Source of the DNA: Cololabis saira
Taxonomy: Eukaryota; Chordata; Actinopteri; Beloniformes; Belonidae
NCBI RefSeq assembly: GCF_033807715.1
Contig: NC_084599.1
Coordinates: forward strand, 12,897,125-12,961,124
Direction of reading: 5' to 3'
DNA length: 64,000 bases
In this document: positions 19,570-35,000 of the stretch, piece by piece
How positions within the stretch are numbered: position 1 is the stretch's first letter
Layout: every line of letters starts with the position of its first letter
The notes under the pieces: model-generated
Told to the model about the DNA's origin: nothing
Database searches by the model: none
Seen by the model: only the letters and a program-made list of their open reading frames with translations
Position numbers and translations under genes: made by a program

Positions 19570-22145
19570 TAATCATAAAAACCGCCATTGCCCCAAAACT
19601 GCTAGAAATAACTGTATTTACGTGCTGCATCTGACGGCAATGTTATAACTGTCTAAGTTGTTTCAAGCTACTCAAGTCCCTGAGGCTGGATGTTGTTGCT
19701 GGACTACACACTGTGTTGGCTTATTTCATGGCAGGTGAACAAGCGCTGTGTTATTAGAGTGGATCTACTACCATAGTGCAAAAATGAGGACGTATAGTCA
19801 ATAATGTAAGCATGAATATACTCATCCATCTCTAGACAAACACTCACTGTGTGTAGGGCTTTTTAAAGGATCAAAAAAAGATGCAAAAACTGTCATCCTT
19901 ACAGCTGCAGCGTAGCATCAATAATTAGTGCACTCATACTGACAATAAAAAAACATATATGTTGAAAACTTTTGTTTGCAGCATCAAGTTGGCACCTGGA
20001 CTGACAGTGCTTTTTGGCTTTAATCTCACAGCTCTAGTTTTAGGGTGCTCAAGTATCTGCTCATTTGGGTTTTTGTTGAGCTGATGAGGCTGTACAATTT
20101 CCTCTCATTACCAACAATAGTCTTCAACTTGCTACATTCATTTGGCACTTCATACTATTTGATAGTCAAGTCACACAGAGGATTGAAGCTGCTACTCAAT
20201 TCACAGACTCCATTCTTCAAACAATGCACATAATGCAGGCTTTCCCTTTGAAGACCATGAATAGCGTACAGAGGACTTCAGTAGCTCTATATTTCTTTCA
20301 CCGGTAATGTCGGCATAACGTATTTAAAGCTGAGCGAAATCAGGTGAGCTCCTCCTCCGTCAGATGCAAACATAAGATGATCCTGCTGCAGTTTAAATTT
20401 GTTTTGATGGGAAAAAAAAATAAGAATAAATACAAAAACATGTTATTTTTGCATTATTTTTAATCTAGATATCTTGTTATAGTTTGTTTTAACCCATACA
20501 TACATTTTTCTAATAATACATTTAATGTTTCAGTACTTTCACATTAATAACGCATCTAATTAAAAGGGTATTACCTCTTATTGATGTAATAGTAAAGCTG
20601 TGATAAGGATTTTTACCTATACTCTTGAGAATTATAAAGTTTATTATTGTAACTTTTTAGATAAATCAGAATTCTTCATCCACTAAAAACAATACAGGTC
20701 ATATTTTGATGAAAAAAATTGTTCACTGTCCATATTTTTTTATTTTTTTAGTTTCTCTGTTCAATTTTTCCATGCACCAGGCCATACCCCATAATAATGC
20801 AGGATGCCCCTGAGTACACATGTACTGAACAGAATTCTTTTTTTCTTTTTTAACAAGCCTGAGACAACCTATCCGCGGCCTGTGCTGGAAGGACCTGGCA
20901 GTGCTGCAACAGGACAATTTGAGCCAAGTATGGGGCGCTTGGTGATTCTTCTCTCTGGCTGCCAATTGTAGCATCTTACGTGGCCTCTGGAGGGTTGGAG
21001 ATGCCTTGTTCTGCTGTCAGTCACACCAGCCAGTCACCAACCTGGAAGAGATCCTTCCTGTAAAATCATGGCCCTTGGAGAACTGAGAGGCAACACTCGG
21101 CTCATTTCTGGGACTGGCAAGACACAAAGTTTTCCTGATACCAAACAATGCAACAAAAATCGAAGGTTTAATTAAGTTTAATTAAAATGCTTGTAAAAAA
21201 TACAATTTTAATGAAAAACAGCCAAAAATAAATCCATCCAACATGTTTTTTTCCCTTTTCAGTATTCACTTTTTACCATTTCCGAACTGTGTGTTGCAGT
21301 CTATTTTGGAAGCTTTTAAAAGATAACACATCTCTCCAGAATTTCCCCTTTTACTTTTTGGAGGTCAAGTTTTTGGTTGAAAGAAAAGGATGATAGATAT
21401 TTATATTACAATAGTGGTCAAATAATGTAAATATATAAATAGATACCAGAAATGAAGAAAGAAAAGAAAATGAACAGTACCCCGCTTACTTCTTTGTTTT
21501 AATATTTTGGGCTTTGGAGGAAGACCTTATCAGTAACCTGAAGTACAAGATAGTTAACTTGCAATATTACAAATTGGGTGTTGTTGTCTAACCTCCACCT
21601 AATGTTTTTTTTTTTTTTTTTTTTTTTTTACAGCTGAATTATTCTTTTTATTCCTATCAATTTTGTGAAATGATGGGAATAAGAAGAAAATCCTGAATAA
21701 GCTGAATAAAAATAAATTGCAAAGTAAATACACTGAGATTAAGAATGTAATTAATTCAGTCTTAGAAACGGGCTTGAAAAGTGATATTAAACTGCATGTG
21801 AACCGAGCAGTGTTTCAACATATTTACAATTCTTGACCATGACCTGCTTACCTGTACGCAGGTACTGCAAAATAAACATTTCTAACAAAAATGGCAAATT
21901 TTTATTGTCCTTAACTACATTTCAAAACCTGTTTAATGTCAAATAAAATGTCTTCAATGGTTCATAATCAAGGATGATGGCAGCCAAGCTGCAATAAGTG
22001 CAGCAAATAAGATCATTAACGATACACCTTTAAACCGATTATTTCAAAATCACCAATCAAAATCATGCTGGTCATTCACCAAACAGCGACCTGCAGGGAA
22101 GTAAAATCCAATACACACATTGAAATATTTAACCACAAGGTATAT
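19570..22145. other. Unassigned DNA
   Basis: No gene recognised in 2.6 kb. A 23-nt poly(T) run precedes ACAG near 21605-21635, resembling a 3' splice site but with no convincing open exon after it. Open frames at 20045, 20723 and 22076 have no motif. Confidence 0.4.
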
Positions 22146-22149
22146 GCTT

Positions 22150-22280
22150 GCATGCACTCCAATGGCAATTTAGAAAACATGTTAACTTGACTTTGGACTG
22201 TGGTAGGAATCTGGATTACCTGGAGAAAACCCACGGGGGCACAGACACAACATGCAAACCCCACACTGAAAATCCCGTGC
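22150..22280 (-). repeat. Diverged SINE fragment (47435 family)
   Basis: TTTGGACTGTGGTAGGAATC, TGGAGAAAACCCACG and ACATGCAAACCCCACACTGA are diverged reverse-complement matches to the SINE body also seen at 16345-16533. Confidence 0.75.
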
Positions 22281-22974
22281 CTAAAGCTGAGCCAGAAATC
22301 TTCTCACTGTGTGCTGCCCTGAAATGTTTAATCCTCAGAAGGTCAACGTTTTGTGGGGTCTACCATATTATCATCAGTGTTGCACGTTGAATCATGGCAT
22401 AAATTGGACCGCAAAAGAGCAGGCACTTCAGTCTTCTCTGCCCCACAAAATGAAGGATACGTTTGGAGATCACATTTGGAGGAGCTGTCAAAATCGGGTA
22501 TTCTTCACTGTGCTGCTGTGGTGCATTCTGCCTTCATGTGCAGAAAAGATGCAGCCCCTAAGTAAAAAAATACAGCTTGACAGCTGAACAAAATTAATTG
22601 TTTTCTCAAGCAGATAGTCACTTAAAGAGAGCAGATCACGATGCATGAGACAAGTAGGTGAATAACTGAGGCAAAAATAGATAGACAAATAAATAAAAGA
22701 CTCAACGAGAGGGACACCTAGACGTTTTGTCATGCCATTGGATTACCTGCCTCGAAACGATGTTAGCTACATACACTGGAAAAAACCATCACATTCGAGA
22801 TTGTGCATCTTAACTGCAGGGTCACTGAGTCAGACACTGGTAAACTGTTTTTCCAACAATTACCTTTAAGTAAGGGCTCTCAGTCTCATTATGGCTTGTT
22901 GTTTCTTTGTGGATGTGAAAGCCAGCCCAGACCTGCTTAGTGCTGTTTGGGGTTTTTGTATGTGGAGGTGCTGG
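22281..22974. other. Unassigned DNA upstream of the LTR element
   Basis: No gene recognised. Overlapping frames of 70-92 codons at 22309-22587 show no motif. Confidence 0.4.
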
Positions 22975-23399
22975 TGTGACGACCCACCCAACAGGGTGTT
23001 CTGTTCATGTGCAGGAGGAGGGGACCAGCCTGCATGGGTGTGCCTAGAGGAGGAGGCACACCTGACTCCAATCAGGCCCAATATTTAAGCAGGCTGGTCA
23101 GGGCCATTTGGCCTCTCTCCCCTGCTCAGTAAGCATGGTTTTCTTTTGGTTGTTTTGAGTTTGTTTGTCTTTAGTTTTCTGCACTTGCACATACACTACA
23201 CTTACACACATCCACACCTGCCATACACCACTGATCAAACTGATGACTCACACCTCACCTTACCTGTTTGATTGATTTAATTATAAATAAATACATTGTT
23301 TTGAACATTTATCCCTGTGTGTCGTCTCCCATTTTTGTCATGACGAAGTCAGTTCCCGGACGAGCCCCCATCTTGTCATGAACTGACTTCGTCATGACA
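22975..23399 (+). repeat. 5' LTR with foldback insertion
   Basis: Starts TGTGACGACCCACCC and ends CATGACA. It contains a TATA-like AATATTTAAG near 23080 and AATAAATA near 23285. By eye it matches the 3' LTR throughout, except that it lacks 6 bp near 22989 and has about 38 bp extra near its end, formed by an inverted copy of the LTR end plus primer site. Confidence 0.9.
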
Positions 23400-23414
23400 A
23401 GATGGGGGCTCGTC
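23359..23414. repeat. Perfect 23-bp inverted repeat at LTR/primer-site junction
   Basis: Left arm 23359-23381 (GACGAGCCCCCATC...) and right arm 23392-23414 (...GATGGGGGCTCGTC) are exact reverse complements around a 10-nt loop ACTGACTTCG. A second inverted pair, 23338-23356 with 23380-23398, overlaps it. The layout is that of an LTR end plus primer site copied back on itself. Confidence 0.95.
23403..23414 (+). promoter_or_regulatory. Primer-binding site, tRNA-Pro type
   Basis: TGGGGGCTCGTC lies 3 nt after the LTR end and matches the first 12 nt of the proline-tRNA primer site known from gammaretroviruses. Match stops after 12 nt here, but the inverted copy (complement of 23354-23370) extends it to 17 nt, TGGGGGCTCGTCCGGGA. 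Confidence 0.8.
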
Positions 23415-23870
23415 ACTTTAGTTAAGTTTACTGGTAGATTTGGGTTGTTACTTGCTTGTTTTTCTATCAATTGTTTGGTAAACTTAAGCTTTGTTTGTGT
23501 TCTGTGGAACAGACTGGTTTGGGAGACACACATAGGTTTTGTATGTATGGGAGGGGGGAGAGCATTAGGAACTCATTCTTTCACTGCAGGTTTATAAAGT
23601 TTATAAAGTGCTTTAGTCCTTGGGGCTCCAACTCCCAGTAGCTTTTAACAGTGGGTCTCCATATGGGACCTGCTGTCTTTTTTTTTTTGTCTGGTTTAGA
23701 TTGCATTCCACGAAAGCTGGAGTGTGGTGGTACCACTGAGAGGCCCTTGTTGGAGGGGGGGACTCGGGAGGGCCACTGAAGACTAGGGTTGAGCCAGTCA
23801 GTCAGGTTTTGGGTAGGCAGGTTACATAGGGGAGTTGGGCCCTGGGGTCTTTTGCTACTTGTTAGTTTAA

Positions 23871-26622
<2,752 letters not shown>

Positions 26623-26626
26623 CTGG

Positions 26627-28970
26627 GCTGACAGATGTGTTTTTATGTATGTCATTGAAAGTGAGCGGTGAGTTGTTAATGCTACAGCAAGAATAGTAGT
26701 CAAGGGGGTGTGCACGGGCAGATGCTCATGTGTGCAGGGTGTATTCTTTTCTCGCAGAACACAGTTTGTGTGTTTGTGTGTGTGAGTATGTTGATGTGTT
26801 TCCCTGCTGTCAGATGGGCTTAATCTGTGCAGACAGCTTTGTAATTGAACAAATGCACGGAGAGGCGAGGGCCTGCAGCTGATACAGCACCCTCAGTCTG
26901 GAAGATGAAATAATAGAGGTGGAGGATGGGTGCATTTTTTTTTCGGGTGTGTGTGTGGGCGGGGGGTGGGGGGGATTGTCTATCGATGGTAATTAGGAAG
27001 GGGTATGGTGTGCAAGCACTGGCATGACAAAAAAGACCATAACCCCTGGGGTTATGGTCTGAGGCAACTGCTCATTGTAGGGTTGATTCATTTAATGGCC
27101 ACCTGTTCACCCACTTAAGCTGGTCAAAACAAGTTGAGTGCCCATATGAATGAACTCCAAAAGCGGCCATAAAAGCGTCCCCCATTTTCCTTTCAATGCT
27201 TTTCAGATGTTTTTTCAAACAGTTTCATTTTCATTTCTCCCCACCACAGGGCCCCACTCTGATCCCCTCTTCTGGTTCCATCTTCCTCTTGCACACTGCA
27301 CAGGAGGAGAACCAGACAGGTGCACTGGCACTCAGAGTGACAATTTGCCTTTTTGAAATCAGCCTCTTGCTCCATTGTGTTCCCTAAAATTGAATTAGCC
27401 TATCAGCAGACACTCAAAGCTCCCTCCCCTCCTCCCACTTCCCTCACTTTCCTGCTCTTTGTTAGTAAAATCAGGCAAAAGAGTCTGCTTCCAATGGCAC
27501 ATGTGCAGAATAAAAAACATTTTTACAATTGGAGAAGCATAGCATATTACGCAACTACTGGAGAAATGTTAATGGTAAAAGTTGTGATAGAAAGCAGGTC
27601 CATATCAAAGTTAGCTGGCAGTAGGTAGACAGTGTGTTTCATCAGCATAGATGATAATGTGCAATCATAGTTTTACTTAGACAACACAAAATAAACATGC
27701 AGGGCTATAATGTAACTTAAAGTCTACAAAAGGTCAACAAACAAGCAAAAAAATCAAACAATAGTGATTTAGCAAACTGTTTTGTCCCAAAGGAACCAGC
27801 TATCTATTAGCATCTCCATTAGTGCTTTCCTCATGGGTTATTTATGGTCAGGTCAGACAGTCCAGAAACAGGCGCCATGGTCAAGCCTAATTAACCACTG
27901 CAGCCAAAGCAAATGAGCTCCTCATCAGGAGAAGTGGTTGAGACATCCATCCATCTCAGGTCAACCTGCAGAACATCTGGTCTTGCTTTTGAATGATTCT
28001 TTATTGCACATGTAGCACTGCGCTTGCAGGGATGCTTGGGTAATACATTGCTGGCAGGAATGCAAAACAAGGAATCTGGAGGATGCACCAGTTGTACTCT
28101 GAATTTAAATAATCTGCAACCTCTCACAGTTTATACAGTAGTTGTAGCATCTCAAAAAGTAATTGCTCCTTACCAAACTGATTATTGTTTGCATTCAACA
28201 TAATATAAAATAACTGATGAATGTAAATGTTTATCTAACTCGTCGGTCGGTTTAATGTAATTTTACGGCCGTCGTAGTTTGCTGAATAAAGAACTCTCCT
28301 ATTCTGAAGCTGTTTCACTATAAACACTCTTCTGTCTCTGGCTGCAGTCATTACTTGCGGTAAAGGTGCACTGTGATGAGATTTGCATGATACCTAACGT
28401 GATATTTTAGTAGGTACTATGGTAATAAATACTAGGTGCTCATGAATAATGCAAAGTCAACATAAATTGCTTCTAGGAGAGCCTGCTGGAGGGAGGGCAG
28501 AGGGATCCTGGACCACTGAGAAAGATAGATTTAGTAAACCAGCTTTTGGTGAAGATAAAAAAAAAAAAACACAGATGGGTTTTAATAGACTCTAATTCTG
28601 ACAATTCTTTAATGAGGAGCAGATTTCTTGATTTGTTAGGTGCAGAAAAACAAACATCTCCAACCCTCCAGAGGCCAAAAAACAGGAAAATTGCCATCTA
28701 AAGGGAAACGCCAGCTAAATATTGATCTGCTACCCTTAACATTGTCAACTTGTGTTTGTTTTTTGGAAATGATTGGAAACAAAATTAAGAAGGATACTCA
28801 ACAAAAGTCACCTTCTAGATTCAAACCCAGAAAAAACTATTTTTTTCGGACTATCTACTGCTTCTGCAGTTTGCCTTGTTCAGTAAACAAGAGCAGAGTG
28901 CAACATCTCCTACTTTGTTGTTCATCTGAGGTTGTAATGAACTGATTTTAAGAGCTGCCAAGGTTGTCAG
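26627..28970. other. Unassigned DNA
   Basis: No gene recognised. Contains short G-rich/TG-rich tracts (26750-26790, 26945-26975) and the palindrome at 27034. Frames at 27150-27628 show no motif. Confidence 0.4.
27034..27060. repeat. Perfect palindrome, 13-bp arms
   Basis: AGACCATAACCCC, one T, then GGGGTTATGGTCT. No adjacent repeat or gene explains it. Confidence 0.95.
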
Positions 28971-28971
28971 A

Positions 28972-29444
28972 GTTTTTTTATAAACAAAGTTTGACCGCAT
29001 GTTCCAACGTTGGAAGGAGGAACTGAAGTGTATTGTACAGAATAACACGAGCTCATGGGTCTACACCACCTAGTCCTCAGGTGATAAAATAAAATAAGAT
29101 GAACCTGCATGTTCAGCACGTAAACATTTACACTATAGGGGGAGAGAGCGTGGTTTAGACTTTGCTGCTCCTGTGGTTGGCTGGTCCTGGAGACTCGTCC
29201 CTTCGTCCAATCAAGTGCGTTGGAGAAGAGAAAAAACTACAACCCCCAGCCTTCTATCTTGGTCCTTCACATGTGCTTTATTCCAAACACATGGTCCACC
29301 AAGCTCAACTAGTGCAAACTTATTGGCTACATTTGTGATATAAAATCAAGATTTATATCTCTGCACATCACTAATGAGTGCAGAAAAATAGGAATGATAT
29401 TCAGACATGAATGTAATATTTGACATGAAATATAAAATCTACTG
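28972..29444. repeat. Dispersed repeat, copy B
   Basis: Direct-orientation homologue of 18538-19075 with small indels. Shared blocks include CTCATGGGTCTACAC, ACTACAACCCCCAGC and AACTTATTGGCTACATTTGT. Confidence 0.85.
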
Positions 29445-31088
29445 AGCAATAACACAGTAACAAACCAAAAACATTGGATGGCATGAAATGTTAGAAGATG
29501 ACACGAAGAGTTAAAAATTTCAACCCGAACAAGGGCCAGAAGATTTTTTTTAACCTCACATATGAAAGTACAGAATTGAAAGGTGTACTTTCTATTTCAC
29601 ATGACTGTAAATACAATTACTTGACGGGTGAATGAGAATGTTCTTGAATGAAATACAGTAATACATCAATGTCAAGCAGGGCATTGCTTTACAAGTGAAA
29701 TATGATTTCCTCTGCATCTGTAGAAATAAGTTCCCAACTTAATAAATGAAAAATAAACTGTTATATTTGCTAGCCACAGAAAATCTAGGGTATGGTGGGT
29801 GAATTGATAAAGAAAAGCAAGAAATCACTCCATGTATTTCATCCATTCAAAAAAAGGCAAAGACATTACAGAACTTCAGGACTCCACAAACCCTCCTTGT
29901 GAATAATAGTATTGAGGAAAATTTGATTTGCACTTTAATCTTTCTCTGGAGCTACTGAAATTCATGCTCAGAGAAATGCAGGTTTATGAATGTACTTTTA
30001 CAGTCTGACCTGCTCACTAATAATTGAATGGTCTCGCTGAAACAGAAGATATAAACCATTTTACTAGTGCATAAAAGAAGCTGAAGTACATTACTGGCAC
30101 ATTATCTCTCCACTTTTCTCACATTTTCTCTGCTCCTCGGTTCACATCTTCACAAAAATGCCATAAAAAAGCAGCAACCTTGATGCAGACGGTTTAAACT
30201 GTTGATGTTTAATGAGGGCTGTCCAATAATCAAAGGAATGTGTTGATTTTTTTTATTACACTTTTTGGCTCATGATCCCTGTCTTCTCTCCATATCACCT
30301 CACCCACAGTCCATTTCCTCCCGTACAACCCGTAAAATCCTTACATGAGCCTGTAACCTGAACAGAGCTCACTTAACTGAGACAGCAAGACATTCTTTCA
30401 AATCACATTGAAGAGCAACGCTATACGTTCCAGTGTGTTGTCCTGTTTGTCATGTAACACCTGTAAACAACATCTTAAATGTGCAATATTCACCAAGGGC
30501 AGATGTCTCATTTTATGCAACAAATTGAATCTTGAACATTTACAGTGCCATCGTGGAAGGCACACCTGGAACTGAATTTTAATGCATAAACTGTGTTAAT
30601 GCAGGTTGCTGGATGTTTTATTGTTTTCTGTACTTTTTGAAATGACTTTGGATTTTTTTTTTAGCAGAGTATGGATAGAACCTGACAGAGCTGAAGGGAA
30701 ATGAGCGATGACACAGAACAAATGTTTCATCTAAAGCTGGTGGTGCCACTGCCATGAAATATTAAGGCTTGCATCCTCTTTTTGCATTCAATATGTATTT
30801 CTGTTCAGCCTGTTTTTGTCTTTTGAGTGATTTTCAGGTGAGTCCATTGGACATTCTTCTGTTATTGGTTCATGTCCTGCTATTTGTATACTTCAGAACA
30901 ATAACACAGAAAAACAATAATTTTGTTGGAATAACACCTAATTGTTGCGCCTACGCAACAATGTTAGGGCTCAAGGAGATGCTTGCAAATATCAAATAGT
31001 TACAAATAGCAGTTTATTCAGCCTTCATCTAAGAAGGGCATAAAGTACAGCCTTCAGTCTGACAAAATCAGAGGTAATAGAAAAAAAC
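29445..31088. other. Unassigned DNA
   Basis: No gene or recognised repeat in 1.6 kb. Confidence 0.4.
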
Positions 31089-31109
31089 CCCAGACAAAAT
31101 CAGGTTTAC

Positions 31110-31848
<739 letters not shown>

Positions 31849-32870
31849 ACAGGGAATACTCTTCCCTAACCATAACAATATCTATAACAACAACACTCCT
31901 CTATACACTGTGTAACTGTAATCAGTGAAGGATGGTTTGGCAATATTGTTCCCCGGGTGGAAATCGGGAGAAGTTAGTGAGAATGGTGACTCCAGCAGAT
32001 TTTAGAGAGGGGCACTGAAGTATTTTAGGGGCCAAAGATGATCTTTTATAGTTTAGAAAAGAATCATGCCGTATTTCAATGCATTGGGGAGCTTTTGAGC
32101 AGAGTAGTCAGAGTAGCATTATAATTAGGGGGGCAACAGTGGGGCGAGGCTGTTGAGTGGGGGGGGGTAAATGCCCCTCCTTTCCCCCCTGTAGATCCAC
32201 CCCTGTCACTACCAGTGCTGCCAATTCTGCTTATAAAAAGTGACTTTGGACTTGTTATTTTGTGAAGTCACTTTGAAATATGTGGAATAAGAGGTTGCAG
32301 AGTTTTGGATTTTTTCCAAGCTGTAACTTGTTTAAGGTTTGGCCATGTCGTTCCTTTGCCCTGAGTAGAATGTCTGAGCGTGGCATTGACCCAACGTGAC
32401 CGCGCTCCAAAGGTAACCAGCAAGCAGAAGGTGCATACAAATCTTTGCACCACATGGTGGCTCATTATGTAGGGGCATTTAAATGTCACACGCTGTACTG
32501 TACCTACTGTACACACATTACACGCGCCACACATCCTTACTTTTAAAAACAATGTGACATTGAAATATTCACACTCACTCCCACCAGTATGGACACATGC
32601 ACACACGTTCCCTCTCTCCTCCCTGATCTGATGCACAGAGCCATTCCACAGGGACTCTCAACTTTCAATTTTAAGCTGCCTTCATTAACAGTCGCAATAA
32701 CTAAAGCAAATGAACATTGCTTTTTTTCCCGTTGTTGTTGTTTTTGTTGCTTATTTTCCTTGAGATCTGGTAACCCTGGTCACTATGCTTGATGTTCACC
32801 ATTCTCTCCAGAAAACTAAATAATGAGTTCAACACCATAATCAAGCCGTACGCTGTTTTGTTGTTTTACT
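31849..32870. other. Unassigned DNA
   Basis: No gene recognised; GGGGGGGGG and CCCC-rich patches at 32155-32210 may be decayed repeat. Confidence 0.4.
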
Positions 32871-32877
32871 TCAGATC

Positions 32878-33201
32878 GTGCTGAAGTCTCATGTAGGCCT
32901 GTTGCTTTTTGAACATTCGGTGTTCTACTTGCTAATAGATGTCAGCAGATACACCAACACCTACAGCTTGCTCTGCTGTCATTCTGTAACTTTTCATTAC
33001 CCCCGCAAAGATCCACAGTACTGGATGAGGATAAGAAGTAAAGACTGGTTGGAAACAATTGTCTTCATGGAATTTACTGATGCAAATGCAGTGAAAACTC
33101 CAACAAGATGTCATATATCAATTAAGATGACTATGTTTCTTCATAATGCGAATATGATCGGTATATTTCACATTCTTAAATGCTATTATTGCTTACTCTG
33201 A
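32878..33201 (+). pseudogene. Possible Harbinger-like transposase scrap (107 codons)
   Basis: Within the frame, YPRKDPQYWMRIRSKDWLE followed by TIVFMEFTDAN resembles the W-hR...DWWxxhhxxEFTDxxW block near the start of PIF/Harbinger nucleases. The downstream FRM block and catalytic motifs are not found. TTTACTTCAG just before 32873 could be a splice acceptor. Weak call; a chance frame is possible. Confidence 0.25.
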
Positions 33202-34905
33202 TTATTACCCTAATTCGATTAAGGTAGCTGTTTACAGAAGCTGTTTAAACATACTTTTGCAAGGCTAAACATAAAACAAATGTGTATTTCTGTTACAGGT
33301 GTAAAATTATGGCATAGACAAAGCAAGGAACTGAAAAGTTGCACAAGTTTGTGTCAGCTTAAGAAAATGTTTAAAAAAGAAAAGATAAGTGCCTACAAAA
33401 AAGAAGAAGGAGAAAGAGAAAAAAAATAGAAGAGTGGTATTTTTGTTTGTTTTCTTGTTTATATATGTATAGACAGATTGGTGTTCAGCAAGTCAATGTA
33501 ATTGTATTAACAGAGAGGGGCAGGTATCATACGTTTTCTTCTTCCTGCTCCTTTTCTTTCATGGTGATAATGTGTACTTCTTGGAATTTTGTACAACATT
33601 GTTAAGAAGATATACCATGAATGGAATAAATGAAAATGAAAAAATGTCAGTTTCTTGATCAGATTTATTTCTCAATCTGATTGTGGTATGAGGTTTGTTG
33701 TCCATGTAAACAACTCATGATCATATCTCGTTGCTTGTTTTTATAGAATAAAGTGACAAAAAAAATGACTAAACAAATATTTTCAGCCCTGTTTCACAAG
33801 GGACAGTTTACTAATACAGCAGAAACAATCCCTCACACCACTGCACTCTGTCATGCAGTCACATTTTCATTATTGATTCTTCTGGCGGTTATGAGCTATG
33901 TTGGGCTGCAGGGCGACTGCAGGGGGAGAGCTAAGAAAAGGACATTCTAGGCACTTCTTTGTTGCCCTTTCTAAAAAAAAAATATTTCTCTCTGTTCTTC
34001 TTTCTGGCTCATTTGTTTACAAGGTACTACTGATTTGTCATGGGAAAAGAATAGTCTGTTTGATGGATTGTGATTGTGTCATGCAAATGTTCAAATCGTT
34101 TATTCCATGTTTTTGATCTCCTAAATAAAAGTAAAAGATTTATTATTCGGGAGACAAACATGAGATAAATATTTGTTGAGGGCTGTTTCATGGAAAGTAA
34201 ACTGGATAGCAATAGCAAATTTGAAGGGGAACTTACTCTTGAAGCTTAAAGCTGGTATGTGTAGAATTTGAAGTCAGAAATTGAAGTCAGAAATGTACAC
34301 TACTAGCGTCGGATCACCACCAGACTGAACCACAGATATTTGTTCATATTGCTACACACAGAACTTACTGTTATTGTTTAATCAATTGATTAATTTGAAA
34401 TATTCAAACTGATATTAACTGAAACTGCCATTTAAAAACGTACTTGTCTTGTCATCAAATCATAGCATCATGAGATGCAAAACCCTGAAGCTATAGTAGC
34501 TGTGCTTTCCTTTTATCATTGCCCAAGCATAGGGTGCCACTTCATATTGCTGTTAGAAATGCGATGTGTTGGAGCTCTAAGGTTTTTGATCATGGATGTA
34601 TATATGCAGTTTGATGTGGTTAGTGTATGTGCTACACTGTATCTAAGTCAGCTCCATATCAAGTTGTTGAAATCAGTGGTTGTGTTTTCGAGCGAGCGTG
34701 AACCGAGACACAGCCTTTAGTGGTGTCTGCCTGCTAACGCCTCCAGAAATTCACATATTTTTGAATAAAGCCAATATGAGTGGACAGCTAAAACACATGT
34801 CAGAGCCTCTGTGTTGTGATGTCAATTCTATTTTAACAGTTCTTTAGAATGCTGGTGTGTTAATTATTATGTGTGTGTGTGTATTTCAGGAGGATAATAA
34901 GAGGC
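33202..34905. other. Unassigned DNA
   Basis: No gene recognised. 33360-33640 is A-rich with AATAAATGAAAATGAAAAAATG, resembling the 3' end of a retroposed sequence. A small tandem GAAGTCAGAAATT duplication lies at 34270-34295. Confidence 0.35.
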
Positions 34906-34907
34906 TG

Positions 34908-34911
<4 letters not shown>

Positions 34912-34996
<85 letters not shown>
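34912..34996. repeat. (GA)n microsatellite
   Basis: About 42 GA units, nearly uninterrupted, ending GAGAGAAAGAAG. Confidence 0.97.
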
Positions 34997-35000
<4 letters not shown>

